DNA of 64,000 nucleotides. Origin: Martelella mediterranea. GTDB taxonomy: Bacteria; Pseudomonadota; Alphaproteobacteria; Rhizobiales; Rhizobiaceae. The translations under genes were made by a program, and so were the position numbers. The stretch lies in NCBI RefSeq assembly GCF_021021415.1, contig NZ_JAINWJ010000010.1, positions 1-64,000 on the forward strand, given 5' to 3'. Below the pieces are notes generated by a model. It made no database searches. It was not told the DNA's origin and saw only the letters and a list, made by a program, of their open reading frames with translations. Below, piece by piece: positions 35,873 through 45,299 of this stretch. The first letter of the stretch is position 1. Every line of letters begins with the position of its first letter.

Positions 35873-36649
35873 ATGACGGATAGCCGGACCACCGCCAATG
35901 GCGGCATGGAGACCTCTTTCGGCTTCAAGAATGTCGCCGATGGCGACAAGCAGCCTCTGGTCAACGACGTCTTCCACAAGGTCGCCAAGCGCTACGACAT
36001 CATGAACGATGTGATGTCGGCGGGCCTGCACCGGGCCTGGAAGGCCGGCATGGTCGGCGCGCTGAACCCGCCTGCCGATCCCGACTATCACGTGCTCGAC
36101 GTCGCCGGCGGAACGGGCGATATCGCCTTCCGTATCGTCGATGCCTCGAAGGGGCTCGCCCGCGCCACCGTGCTCGATATCAACGGCTCCATGCTGGCGG
36201 TCGGCGAGGAACGGGCCCAGAAGAAGGGCATTGCCGAAAACCTCACCTTTGTCGAGGCCAATGCCGAGGACCTGCCGTTTGAGGACAAGAACTTCGACGC
36301 CTATACGATCGCCTTCGGCATCCGCAACGTGCCGCATATCGACAAGGCGCTTTCGGAAGCCTATCGGGTGCTCAAGCGCGGCGGTCGGCTGCTGGTGCTG
36401 GAGTTTTCCGAGGTCGAGGCCCCGATCCTCGACAAGGTCTATGATCTGTGGTCGTTCCACGCCATTCCGCGCGTCGGCAAGGCGATTGCGGGCGATGGCG
36501 AGCCCTATCGCTATCTGGTCGAATCGATCCGCAAATTTCCGAACCAGAAGGATTTTGCCAGGATGATCGAGCGCGCCGGTTTTTCGCGCGTCAAGTTCAC
36601 CAATTACTCCGGCGGTATCGCTGCCCTTCATTCCGGCTGGAAACTTTAG
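35873..36649 (+). CDS. ubiE: Ubiquinone/menaquinone biosynthesis C-methyltransferase UbiE
   Basis: The 258-residue SAM-dependent methyltransferase performs the C-methylation step of ubiquinone synthesis. Signature segments are [22 protein letters not shown] near residue 35, the SAM motif [13 protein letters not shown] near 75, and [22 protein letters not shown] near 148. Homology fixes the ATG at 35873; earlier in-frame starts would add unconserved residues. It is followed after 9 bases by ubiB. Confidence 0.97.
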   Translation: MTDSRTTANGGMETSFGFKNVADGDKQPLVNDVFHKVAKRYDIMNDVMSAGLHRAWKAGMVGALNPPADPDYHVLDVAGGTGDIAFRIVDASKGLARATVLDINGSMLAVGEERAQKKGIAENLTFVEANAEDLPFEDKNFDAYTIAFGIRNVPHIDKALSEAYRVLKRGGRLLVLEFSEVEAPILDKVYDLWSFHAIPRVGKAIAGDGEPYRYLVESIRKFPNQKDFARMIERAGFSRVKFTNYSGGIAALHSGWKL

Positions 36650-36658
36650 GCATTCACC

Positions 36659-38245
36659 ATGGGCGCGCTTCGATCCTACTTCAACCTTCTCGGCGTCGGC
36701 TGGGTGCTGGCCCGCGAAGGCGTGATTAACGCGCTGCCTTCGGAAGGCCTGCCGCCCTATGCCCGGCTGGTGAAGGCCATGCTGGTGCCCTTCGCCCGGC
36801 CCGGCGCGCGCAAGAAGGCGCGCTCCGACAGGCTCGGCAAGGCGATTTCGCGGCTCGGCCCCTCCTATGTGAAGATGGGCCAGTTCCTGGCGACCCGGCC
36901 GGATGTCGTCGGCGCGGGCTTTGCCGAGGATCTGGCGCAGTTACAGGACCGGATGCCGTTTTTCCCGGCCGAGGCGTCGAAGGCGACCATTCGCGGCTCG
37001 CTCGGGCGTTCCGTCGATGAGCTTTACGCCGAGTTCGGCGATCCGATCGCCGCCGCCTCGATTGCGCAGGTGCACCCGGCGACGGTCGCGACGCCGGAGG
37101 GCGAGAAGAAGGTCGCCGTCAAGGTGATCCGCCCGGGCATTCGCCACCGGTTCAATGAAGATCTCGGCGCGATGTATCTGGTCGCGCGCATGCAGGAGCG
37201 TTTCATCCGCTCCAGCCGCCGGCTCAGGCCCGTCGATGTCACGCGGACCCTGGAACAGACCACCAAGATCGAGATGGATCTCAGGCTGGAGGCGGCCGCG
37301 ATCTCGGAGATGACGGAAAATACCGCCCATGACGAAGGCTTCCGCCTGCCCGCCGTCGACTGGGAGCGCACCGGCCGCGACGTCGTCACCATGGAATGGA
37401 TCGACGGCATCAAGATGTCGGATGTCGCGGGGCTGAAGGCCGCGGGCCATGACCTCGAGAAGCTGGCGGTAACGCTGATCCAGTCCTTCCTCCGCCACAC
37501 CTTGCGCGATGGCTTCTTCCACGCCGACATGCATCCCGGCAATCTGTTCGTCGACAAGGACGGCCTGATCGTCGCCGTCGACATGGGCATTGTCGGAAGG
37601 CTCGGAAAGAAGGAGCGGCGGGTGCTCGCCGAAATCCTCTACGGTTTCATCACCCGCGATTACATGCGCGTGGCCGAAGCCCATTTCGAGGCGGGTTACG
37701 TGCCGGCGCACCACAACAAGGCCTCGTTCGCGCAGGCGATCCGCGCCATCGGCGAACCGATCCACGGCCAGTCGGCCGAGACCATCTCGATGGGCAAGCT
37801 TCTGACGCTGTTGTTCGAGATCACCGAAATCTTCGACATGACCACGCAGACGCAGCTCATCAACCTGCAGAAGACCATGGTCGTGGTCGAGGGCGTGTCG
37901 CGCATGCTCGATCCGCATTTCAACATGTGGAAGGCGTCCGAGCCGGTCGTGTCGAAATGGATCGAGCACAATCTCGGCCCCCGCCGGGTGCTGACGGATA
38001 TGCGCGAGGGCATGCAGGCGGTGCTGAAGATCGCCGAGGCGATCCCGGAGATCGCCGACAAGACCGAGAAATTCCACAACGAGGTCGTCGCCATGAGCGA
38101 AAACGGCCTGCGCTTCGACGAGAGCACCTCCGAAGCGATCGGCCGCGCCGAAGCCCGCTACACCCGCTCCGGCCGCGTGGCGCTGTGGCTGATCGCGGCG
38201 GTGCTGGTGTACCTCGCCGTTGTGGCTTCGGTGGCGGTGTTTTGA
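36659..38245 (+). CDS. ubiB: Ubiquinone biosynthesis kinase-like protein UbiB
   Basis: The 528-residue ADCK/ABC1 atypical kinase supports ubiquinone synthesis. The KxGQ motif is in YVKMGQFLATRPDVV near residue 65, the A-rich loop in AAASIAQVHPATV near 135, the catalytic-loop-type HADMHPGNLFVD near 290 and the DFG-like VAVDMGIVGRLG follow. A C-terminal membrane segment (VALWLIAAVLVYLAVVASVA) anchors it in the inner membrane. It is co-transcribed with ubiE. Confidence 0.96.
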   Translation: MGALRSYFNLLGVGWVLAREGVINALPSEGLPPYARLVKAMLVPFARPGARKKARSDRLGKAISRLGPSYVKMGQFLATRPDVVGAGFAEDLAQLQDRMPFFPAEASKATIRGSLGRSVDELYAEFGDPIAAASIAQVHPATVATPEGEKKVAVKVIRPGIRHRFNEDLGAMYLVARMQERFIRSSRRLRPVDVTRTLEQTTKIEMDLRLEAAAISEMTENTAHDEGFRLPAVDWERTGRDVVTMEWIDGIKMSDVAGLKAAGHDLEKLAVTLIQSFLRHTLRDGFFHADMHPGNLFVDKDGLIVAVDMGIVGRLGKKERRVLAEILYGFITRDYMRVAEAHFEAGYVPAHHNKASFAQAIRAIGEPIHGQSAETISMGKLLTLLFEITEIFDMTTQTQLINLQKTMVVVEGVSRMLDPHFNMWKASEPVVSKWIEHNLGPRRVLTDMREGMQAVLKIAEAIPEIADKTEKFHNEVVAMSENGLRFDESTSEAIGRAEARYTRSGRVALWLIAAVLVYLAVVASVAVF

Positions 38246-38564
38246 TGGGGGTGAACCGGGTTGTTTTCCAGCGCGAGTCGCGTTTCAGGGTGCTTCCTCC
38301 CTACGAGGCGTCATCCTCGGGCTTGACCCGAGGATCCAATCACCTCTCACTGCGAGCGGCGTGCCGGTCTCCCCGCCATATGGCGCGGCCGAGTTCGAAC
38401 AAACTCGCGCTGCCGGTGTGGCTTGCGGGGATGGATCCTCGGGTCAAGCCCGAGGATGACGCCGAGGGCGGGGAGGGGCAAAGCATTCCGCCAGCGCTGC
38501 GGCAAAGCGCGGCTGAGCGTAGGAGCGCGCCGCATAGCGTCCACACAATCCCGGAGTATAATTG
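38246..38564. repeat. Gap holding a paired-hairpin repeat element (copy 1)
   Basis: The gene-free 319 bases between ubiB and the methyltransferase gene contain two 29-bp perfect inverted copies, 38310-38338 and 38432-38460, that flank 93 bases. Each copy is itself a hairpin (atcctcggg, loop, cccgaggat). A second element of the same design lies at 41335-41479. The rest of the gap shows nothing recognisable apart from a GGAG ribosome binding site before the next gene. Confidence 0.85.
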
Positions 38565-39848
38565 ATGCGCATTGGCGGACGCCTTCAGGGCGCGATCGAG
38601 GTTCTTTCCGAGGTGGAGGAGCGCAAGCGTCCCATCGCCAACGCGCTGAAGGACTGGGGCACGGCGCATCGGTTTGCCGGTTCCGGCGACCGGGCGGCGA
38701 TCGGCAATATCGTCTATGACGCGCTCAGGCTGAAGCTGTCGCACGCCTTTCTGATGGATGACGACAGCCCGGCGGCGCTCGCCCATGCCGTGCTTTATCG
38801 GCAATGGGGTTTTACCCCGGAAAGCCTTGCCGAAAAGCTTGACGGCGACAAGTTCGCGCCGGAGCCGCTTTCCGAGCGCGCGCTTGCCGCCTTTGCCAGC
38901 TGCAACCTTGCGGATGCCCCGGATCATGTCCGCGCCGACCTGCCGGAATGGATCCTCCCGGCGTTCAAGGAAAATTTCGGCGATGACTGGTTGGCCGAGG
39001 CCGAAGCGCTGAACCGCCGCCCCTCGCTCGATCTGCGCGTCAACACGCTGAAGGCCGAGCGCGAGAAGGTGAAGAAGGCGCTGGCGCGGGCAGGGGCAGA
39101 CCTGACCGCGATCGCGCCCTGCGGTTTGCGGATTCCGCCCGGAAGCGGCGGCGACAGGCTGCCCAATGTCACCGCCGAACTCGCCTTCCAGAAGGGCTGG
39201 TTCGAGGTGCAGGACGAGGGTTCGCAGATCGTGGCCCGGCTGGTGGACGCCCATGCCGGTCAGCAGGTGCTGGATTATTGCGCCGGCGGCGGCGGCAAGA
39301 CGCTGGCGCTTTCCGCCGACATGGACAATGCCGGCCAGGTGCACGCCTATGATGCCGATAGAACGCGGCTCGCGCCGATCATCGAGCGTCTGCGTCGCGC
39401 CGGCACCCGCAATGTGCAGGTCCATGACGATGCCGCCGCGCTGGAGGGACTGAGCTTCGATCGCGTGCTGATCGATGCGCCCTGCACGGGTACCGGCACA
39501 TGGCGCCGCCGGCCCGATATCAAATGGCGGCTGTCGGAAAAGAACCTCGAGGAGCGCATGGCCCAGCAGGACGCGGTGCTGGCCGCGGCCTCCCGTTTCG
39601 TCAAGCCCGGCGGATTGCTGGTCTATGTCACCTGCTCGCTGCTTCCGGCCGAAAACCAGGCCCGGATCGCGGGTTTTCTCGAAGGGCGGGCCGATTTCGA
39701 AGCCCTCGATATCGCGACGCTCTGGCAGGCGCGCTTCCCGTCATCACCAAAGCAGCCGCATTTCACCGAGGGGCGGTTCGCGACGCTGACGCCGGCTGCA
39801 ACCGGGACCGACGGCTTCTTCTGCGCGGTGCTGCGTAAACAAGGCTGA
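38565..39848 (+). CDS. RsmB/NOP-family rRNA cytosine-5 methyltransferase
   Basis: The 427-residue enzyme is a SAM-dependent m5C methyltransferase. The SAM site is VLDYCAGGGGKTLALSA near residue 240, and the two catalytic cysteines lie in DAPCTGTGTWRRRPD near 305 and VYVTCSLLPAENQ near 355. The N-terminal part is a divergent NusB/PUA-like RNA-binding region. The ATG at 38565 follows CGGAGTATAATTG; a TTG immediately before it is unlikely to be used. Homology is to RsmB-like rhizobial proteins, but the exact rRNA position is not certain. Confidence 0.9.
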   Translation: MRIGGRLQGAIEVLSEVEERKRPIANALKDWGTAHRFAGSGDRAAIGNIVYDALRLKLSHAFLMDDDSPAALAHAVLYRQWGFTPESLAEKLDGDKFAPEPLSERALAAFASCNLADAPDHVRADLPEWILPAFKENFGDDWLAEAEALNRRPSLDLRVNTLKAEREKVKKALARAGADLTAIAPCGLRIPPGSGGDRLPNVTAELAFQKGWFEVQDEGSQIVARLVDAHAGQQVLDYCAGGGGKTLALSADMDNAGQVHAYDADRTRLAPIIERLRRAGTRNVQVHDDAAALEGLSFDRVLIDAPCTGTGTWRRRPDIKWRLSEKNLEERMAQQDAVLAAASRFVKPGGLLVYVTCSLLPAENQARIAGFLEGRADFEALDIATLWQARFPSSPKQPHFTEGRFATLTPAATGTDGFFCAVLRKQG

Positions 39849-39989
39849 ACAGGCTGAAAATTGACGATGCGCAAGCCAGTGTGCAGCGCTGATGCGGCGC
39901 GCGATTTTCTATAACTGGATTATTTGACACAAGTTTCTTTTTCCTTCATGTAGGCAGCACTCACAGTGTCATTGAAGGAGAGGGACCCC

Positions 39990-41273
39990 ATGATGCACAC
40001 GATCCGTACGCGCGCCCTTCTGGCGGGCTTTGCCGCCTCGACCATGCTCGCAGCCCCGGCTTTTGCCGCTGACGTCACGCCCGAGGCCGTGGTCAAGCAC
40101 TATGCCGATGTCGCCCTTGCGAAATACCAGGATTCGTTGACGACGGCGAAGGCGCTGGACGAGGCCATTCAGGCCTTTGTTGAAAACCCGAGCGAAGAAA
40201 CCCAGAATGCCGCCAAGGAAGCCTGGATCGCGGCGCGCATTCCCTACCAGCTCACTGAAGTCTACCGTTTCGGCAACCCGACCGTCGATGACTGGGAAGG
40301 CAAGGTCAATGCATGGCCGCTGGATGAAGGCCTGATCGACTATGTCGACGCCTCCTACGGCATGGAAAGCGACGAAAATTCGCTCTACACCGCCAATGTC
40401 ATCGCCAATCCCGAGATCAAGATCAACGGCGAGACGGTCGACGCGACCGAGATCACGCCCGATCTGCTCGCCAACACGCTGCATGAAGCCGGCGAGATCG
40501 AGGCCAATGTCGCCACCGGCTATCACGCCATCGAATTCCTGCTCTGGGGCCAGGATCTGAACGGCACGGATGCCGGCGCGGGCCAGCGCTCCTACACTGA
40601 TTATCTTTCCGGCGATGATTGCACCAACGGCAATTGCGACCGCCGCGCGGCCTATCTCACGGCAGCCTCCGAACTGCTGATTTCCGACCTTGAAGACATT
40701 GTCGCGGCCTGGGAACAGGGCGGCGAGGCCCACAGCTACGTCACCGAAGACCCGACCACCGGCATTGCCGCGATCCTGACGGGCATGGGCTCGCTCTCCT
40801 ATGGCGAGCTTGCCGGCGAGCGCATGAAGCTCGGTCTGCTGCTGCACGATCCGGAGGAAGAGCATGATTGCTTCTCCGACAACACCCATGCCTCGCACCT
40901 GAACGACGCGATCGGCATTCTTCAGGCCTATACCGGCGACTACACCCGCGTCGACGGCACGGAAATGACCGGCGCTTCGGTCTCCGATCTGGTCGCGGCC
41001 AAGGACCCGGCGCTGGACGAGGAGCTGAAGGCGAAGCTGCTTGCGACCGTTGCGGCGATGGAGGCGATGGCCACCCGCGCGGAAACCGTCGAGGCCTACG
41101 ACCAGATGATCGGCGAAGGCAATGACGAGGGCAACGCCGTGGTTCAGGCCGCAATCGACGGCCTGATCGACCAGACGCCGTCCATCGAACGCGCGATCGC
41201 GTCGCTGGATCTCGGCCAGATCGAATTGGAAGGCTCCGACAGCCTTGACGCGCCGGAGGCGGTGTTCCAGTAG
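39990..41273 (+). CDS. Imelysin-family (M75) periplasmic protein, first copy
   Basis: The 427-residue secreted protein has a Sec signal (RTRALLAGFAASTMLAAPAFA) and the imelysin fold, a helical bundle related to EfeO/IrpA iron-handling proteins. The GxHxxE motif is present as GYHAIEFLLWG near residue 180, and DDCTNGNCDRRAAYL and GMGSLSYGELAGERM are further family segments. GAAGGAGAGGG precedes the ATG; a GTG at 39966 is rejected because it precedes the signal peptide. It heads a unit of imelysin, dihaem oxidoreductase, imelysin and DUF1513. Peptidase activity is doubtful; iron binding is more likely. Confidence 0.9.
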   Translation: MMHTIRTRALLAGFAASTMLAAPAFAADVTPEAVVKHYADVALAKYQDSLTTAKALDEAIQAFVENPSEETQNAAKEAWIAARIPYQLTEVYRFGNPTVDDWEGKVNAWPLDEGLIDYVDASYGMESDENSLYTANVIANPEIKINGETVDATEITPDLLANTLHEAGEIEANVATGYHAIEFLLWGQDLNGTDAGAGQRSYTDYLSGDDCTNGNCDRRAAYLTAASELLISDLEDIVAAWEQGGEAHSYVTEDPTTGIAAILTGMGSLSYGELAGERMKLGLLLHDPEEEHDCFSDNTHASHLNDAIGILQAYTGDYTRVDGTEMTGASVSDLVAAKDPALDEELKAKLLATVAAMEAMATRAETVEAYDQMIGEGNDEGNAVVQAAIDGLIDQTPSIERAIASLDLGQIELEGSDSLDAPEAVFQ

Positions 41274-41587
41274 GAGCGGGTTTGAGGGTGCGTACACGCT
41301 GCATGTGGCAGAAGCGCGCACCCCTCGCCTTGGCGTCGTCCTCGGGCTTGACCCGAGGATCTAACCACGTTTGATGCGACAGGCGTCTCGGTTCCGGGAA
41401 TGCGGGCGCCCTACGAGTTTCCGTTCGCGCCAGTCGCGCGGATGGGTGCTTGGATCCTCGGGTCAAGCCCGAGGATGACGCCGAGGAGGAGGCGAAGCCG
41501 AGCGGAAAGCGAGCGCCGGTCCGTCGAAAACGGGTGCGCGGCTTGCATGAAATGAACAAAAAGGACGGCCGGAACGACCGTGATGGC
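41274..41587. repeat. Gap holding a paired-hairpin repeat element (copy 2)
   Basis: The 314 bases between imelysin 1 and the dihaem oxidoreductase contain inverted hairpin copies at 41335-41363 and 41451-41479, enclosing 87 bases. The right-hand copy is identical to that of the element at 38.4 kb; the left-hand one differs at two bases. The element splits the imelysin operon and may attenuate or process its mRNA. No gene is seen here. Confidence 0.85.
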
Positions 41588-43120
41588 ATGATGAAACGGC
41601 ATATTCCTGCAATGACGACAGCGGCTCTGGCCGCTTCTTTGTGTTTTACGACGACCTTCGCCGCCGACTGGACTCCGCCCGCCGAGCGCAGCGATCTTGA
41701 CGCGAAGGACAAGGCCCGGGTCGAAAAGGTCACGCAGCCGACGGATGATTTTTCCAAGCCCGAAGCCTTCGAGATCATGCAGGGCGGCGCCGCCACCAGC
41801 ACGGCGAGCGTCAACCGCGACAGTTTCTCGCATTCCTCCGCCAACATCACCTTCGCCGAGGAGGAAACCTTCAAGCTCGGCAATGCGCTGTTTCGCAAGT
41901 TCTGGGTGTCGTCGCCATCCTCGACCCAGGCGTCCGATGGGCTCGGGCCGTTGTTCAACGCCCGTTCCTGCCAGAGCTGCCATTTGAAGGATGGCCGCGG
42001 CCATCCGCCGGAAGGCGACAGCGACGCGACCTCGATGTTCCTGCGCCTCGCGCGCCCCGCCCGCACGCCGGAGGAGCAGGCGCGCATCGACAATTACGAG
42101 ACCATCAATTTCCCCGACGCGGTCTATGGCGGCCAGCTTCAGGATTTCGCCGTTCCGGGCCTTTCCGCCGAAGGGCGGATGACGATCGATTACCGGGAAG
42201 AAGACGTCACACTCGGCGATGGCAGCACGGTTTCGCTGCGCCACCCGACCTATGGCGTTGCGGACCTTGCCTATGGCCCGCTTGGCGAGGATACCACGCT
42301 CTCGCCGCGCATTGCCAACCCGATGATCGGTCTCGGACTGGTGCAGGCGATCGAGCCTGCCGATATTCTAGCGCATGCCGACCCCGACGATGCCGATGGC
42401 GACGGGGTTTCGGGCCGTCCCAACATCGTCAGCGATACAGTGACCGGCGAGGTCAAGCTCGGCCGCTTCGGCTGGAAGGCGCAGAACGCGACGATCCACG
42501 ATCAGTCCGTCGGCGCGATGAGCGGCGATATCGGCGTTTCCTCGCCGGATGCGCCGAACCCTTACGGCGATTGTTCCGAGGCGGAAACCGCGTGTCTGGC
42601 CATGCCCACCGGCGTGCAGCCGCGCCTTGGCGATACCGAGGCGCCCGATCCGGTGATGGAGCTTGTTACCTTCTATGCCGAAAACCTCGCCGTTCCCGCG
42701 CGCCGCGATGTCGATGATCCTGAAGTTCTGCGCGGCAAGCAGGTGTTCTACGAGGCCGGCTGCACCGCCTGCCACACGCCCAAATTCGTCACCAGCCGCG
42801 CGGCGGAAAACCCGGCGCACCGCTTCCAGCTGATCTGGCCCTATTCCGATTTCCTGCTGCACGACATGGGCGAGGGGCTTGCCGACGGCCAGCAGGTGGC
42901 GATGGCCGATGGACGCGAATGGCGCACGGCCCCGCTCTGGGGCACGGGGCTGACGGAAACGGTCAACGACCATTCCTTCTTCCTGCATGACGGCCGCGCC
43001 CGCAACCGCACCGAGGCGATCCTGTGGCATGGCGGTGAAGCGCAGACCGCGCGCGACAAATTCGCCAATGCCGCGAAAGAGGACCGCGACGCGCTGATCA
43101 AATTCCTGGAGTCGCTGTGA
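41588..43120 (+). CDS. Di-haem oxidoreductase (DHOR) family c-type cytochrome
   Basis: The 510-residue exported protein has a signal peptide (MTTAALAASLCFTTTFAA) and two c-type haem sites: CQSCH near residue 130 and CTACH near 400. Segments such as DGLGPLFNARSC and the late DHSFFLHDGRARNRTEAILWHGGEA are typical of the DHOR family, which is consistently found between two imelysin genes. A redox role in periplasmic iron uptake or storage is inferred from that context. The start is uncertain: ATGs at 41552, 41588 and 41591 are in frame, and 41588 best fits the signal peptide. Confidence 0.88.
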   Translation: MMKRHIPAMTTAALAASLCFTTTFAADWTPPAERSDLDAKDKARVEKVTQPTDDFSKPEAFEIMQGGAATSTASVNRDSFSHSSANITFAEEETFKLGNALFRKFWVSSPSSTQASDGLGPLFNARSCQSCHLKDGRGHPPEGDSDATSMFLRLARPARTPEEQARIDNYETINFPDAVYGGQLQDFAVPGLSAEGRMTIDYREEDVTLGDGSTVSLRHPTYGVADLAYGPLGEDTTLSPRIANPMIGLGLVQAIEPADILAHADPDDADGDGVSGRPNIVSDTVTGEVKLGRFGWKAQNATIHDQSVGAMSGDIGVSSPDAPNPYGDCSEAETACLAMPTGVQPRLGDTEAPDPVMELVTFYAENLAVPARRDVDDPEVLRGKQVFYEAGCTACHTPKFVTSRAAENPAHRFQLIWPYSDFLLHDMGEGLADGQQVAMADGREWRTAPLWGTGLTETVNDHSFFLHDGRARNRTEAILWHGGEAQTARDKFANAAKEDRDALIKFLESL

Positions 43121-44190
43121 AACAGTTTATTGCCGCAACCCTCGTCATTCTTTCCGCCGGCAGCGCCGCCGCCATGAACCGGGACGCCGTGCCCGGCGTG
43201 CTGGAGCAGGCAGTGGATGGCTTCATCCGCCCCGGCTACCAGGATTTCGCAACCGCCACCGGGACATTGTCGGAGGCCGTCGAGGCGTTCTGCGCAGCGC
43301 CTGACGAGGCCACATATGAGGCCGCGACGACGGCTTTCGATGAGGCGGTCGCGGCATGGTCCGCGATCGAGATCGTGCGCACCGGCCCGGTGCTGGAGGA
43401 TCACCGTTTCGAGCGCATCCTCTATTACCCGGACCGCAAGAGCATCGGCCTGAAACAGGTGCAGGCGGCGATCATCGAAGAGGATGAAACCGCGCTCGAT
43501 CCCGACTATCTGCCGCAGAAAAGCGTGGCGATGCAGGGCCTGCTGGCGCTCGAATTCGTGCTGTTCGGCACGCAATATGAGACCATGTTCGAGGCCCCCG
43601 ATACTTATCGCTGCCGCTATGGCGAGGCGATCGCGACGAACATGGATCGCGTCGCCGGCGAACTGACGGCCGCCTGGGAGGCCGAGGATGGCGTCGCCGA
43701 TGCCTGGAAACATCCCGGCCCCGACAATCCGCTGTTTCGCACCGATGACGAGGCGCTGACCGCGCTGCTCGGCATTCTGGTTCACGGCGCGGAGACGGTG
43801 CGCGACCAGCGCATCGAATATTTCTACCGAGGCGAGGACGGGCCGAATTTCGCCACCCGCGCGATCTACTGGCGCTCGCAAAACACATGGCCCTCGGTGC
43901 TCGCCAATCTCGATGCGCTGCAGGCGCTTTTGAACGAGGCCGGCATGGAGGATCTGCTGGATGAGGATGTCCGCTCGATCGTGTCCTCGATCAACTTCCT
44001 GTTCTCCTCGCTCGACGGCGTGGTCGAGGGCATGGCCCCCGATATCGAGGTTGTCCTGAACGATCCGGATCAACGGGCGAAACTCGATTACATCATCCTG
44101 AACCTCAAGGACGTCATCCTGCGGCTGAACGACAATTACGGCGGGGCGATCGGTCTCGGCGCCGGTTTCTCCTTCTCCGACGGAGACTGA
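43117..44190 (+). CDS. Imelysin-family (M75) periplasmic protein, second copy
   Basis: The 357-residue protein has a Sec signal (KQFIAATLVILSAGSAAA) and the imelysin bundle. At the place of the GxHxxE motif it has GLLALEFVLFG, so the histidine is replaced by leucine while the glutamate is kept. The GTG start overlaps the dihaem oxidoreductase stop by four bases, and the next gene follows after one base, so the three are one translated unit. It probably partners the first imelysin rather than duplicating its activity. Confidence 0.88.
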   Translation: MKQFIAATLVILSAGSAAAMNRDAVPGVLEQAVDGFIRPGYQDFATATGTLSEAVEAFCAAPDEATYEAATTAFDEAVAAWSAIEIVRTGPVLEDHRFERILYYPDRKSIGLKQVQAAIIEEDETALDPDYLPQKSVAMQGLLALEFVLFGTQYETMFEAPDTYRCRYGEAIATNMDRVAGELTAAWEAEDGVADAWKHPGPDNPLFRTDDEALTALLGILVHGAETVRDQRIEYFYRGEDGPNFATRAIYWRSQNTWPSVLANLDALQALLNEAGMEDLLDEDVRSIVSSINFLFSSLDGVVEGMAPDIEVVLNDPDQRAKLDYIILNLKDVILRLNDNYGGAIGLGAGFSFSDGD

Positions 44191-44191
44191 C

Positions 44192-45280
44192 ATGCCTGCC
44201 CGCTCGGCCCTGATCGACCGCCGCAGTTTCGTGAAGGCCGCGGGCAGCCTGTTCCTGGCCGGGCTTTCCGCGCCCGCCGCTTTCGCTTTGGAGCGCGCCG
44301 ATGCGGTCTATGCAACGGGCATCAGAACGCCGGATGGCCGGTTCGCCCTGGCGCTGATGGGCGAGGACGGCGCGTTCATCTCGCAGATCGCGCTGCCGGA
44401 CCGGATCCACGGTCTCACCGTTTCGCCGGCGACGGACGCGGTGGCGGCCTTTGCCCGCAGGCCCGGCACCTTCATTCTGGTGCTGTCGCCATCGGGCGGC
44501 GAGACGATCGTCAATGCCGTCCCCGACCGGCATTTCTACGGGCATGGCGCATTCTCGCCGGATGGCCGGTTTCTCTATGCCAGCGAGAACGACTTTGAAA
44601 ACCGGCGCGGCGTGATCGGCATCTATGATGCCAGGCAGGACTATATCCGGATCGGCGAATATCCGACCTATGGCATCGGCCCGCACGATCTCTCCGTGAC
44701 CCCCGATGGCCGTTTTCTGATCGCCGCCAATGGCGGGATCGAAACCCATCCCGATTTCGGCCGCACCAAGCTGAACCTCGATCACATGGAACCGTCGCTG
44801 GCGCTGATCGATGCAGCCAACGGGGCGCTCGTCGAGAAACACGCGCTGCCCGCAAGCCTCAGCCAGCTTTCGGCCCGGCACCTGGCGCTGGGCGCGGAAG
44901 GCCGCATCTGGTTTGCCTGCCAGTTCGAGGGGCCGCGCAACGAGACGCCGCCGCTGGTCGGCCATATCGCCCCCGGCGCGGCGCTTTCCTTCACGCCACT
45001 GCCGGAGGATGTCACGATCGGGCTCGGCAATTATGTCGGCGCGATCGCCGCCAACCCGCGCGACGGGCTGATCGGACTGACCTCGCCCAAGGGGCTGGTG
45101 GTGACGCTGGAGGAGGCGACCGGCCGGGTGATCTCGACCGGAAAGCTCGAAAACGCCGCCGGCATAGCCGACGCCGCGCATGGCTTCGCCGTAGGCACCT
45201 ATGACGGCCTGTTCGCCGGCGCGCGCCATGATGTCGCATTCGATCAGCATGCGGTGCGCCTCATTGGCAATTCGGTCTAG
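44192..45280 (+). CDS. DUF1513 Tat-exported beta-propeller protein
   Basis: The 362-residue protein begins with a twin-arginine signal (DRRSFVKAAGSLFLAGLSAPAAFA), implying export in folded form, perhaps with a cofactor. The mature part has repeated beta-blade signatures (SPDGRFLYASENDF, TPDGRFLIAANGG), and GHGAFSPDG / GPHDLSVTPDG segments of DUF1513. Function is unknown. Its constant company with imelysins and the dihaem protein suggests a periplasmic complex in iron metabolism. Confidence 0.88.
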   Translation: MPARSALIDRRSFVKAAGSLFLAGLSAPAAFALERADAVYATGIRTPDGRFALALMGEDGAFISQIALPDRIHGLTVSPATDAVAAFARRPGTFILVLSPSGGETIVNAVPDRHFYGHGAFSPDGRFLYASENDFENRRGVIGIYDARQDYIRIGEYPTYGIGPHDLSVTPDGRFLIAANGGIETHPDFGRTKLNLDHMEPSLALIDAANGALVEKHALPASLSQLSARHLALGAEGRIWFACQFEGPRNETPPLVGHIAPGAALSFTPLPEDVTIGLGNYVGAIAANPRDGLIGLTSPKGLVVTLEEATGRVISTGKLENAAGIADAAHGFAVGTYDGLFAGARHDVAFDQHAVRLIGNSV

Positions 45281-45299
45281 CAACGCTATCTATCCGCTC

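Noticed and set aside
36659-38245. Long minus-strand frames opposite ubiB and most other high-GC genes
   Set aside because: They are mirror frames produced by GC-rich codon bias in genes with clear family signatures on the opposite strand.
39920-39960. Iron-responsive operator upstream of the first imelysin gene
   Set aside because: A TTGACA hexamer is visible, but no convincing Fur, RirA or Irr palindrome could be recognised by eye.
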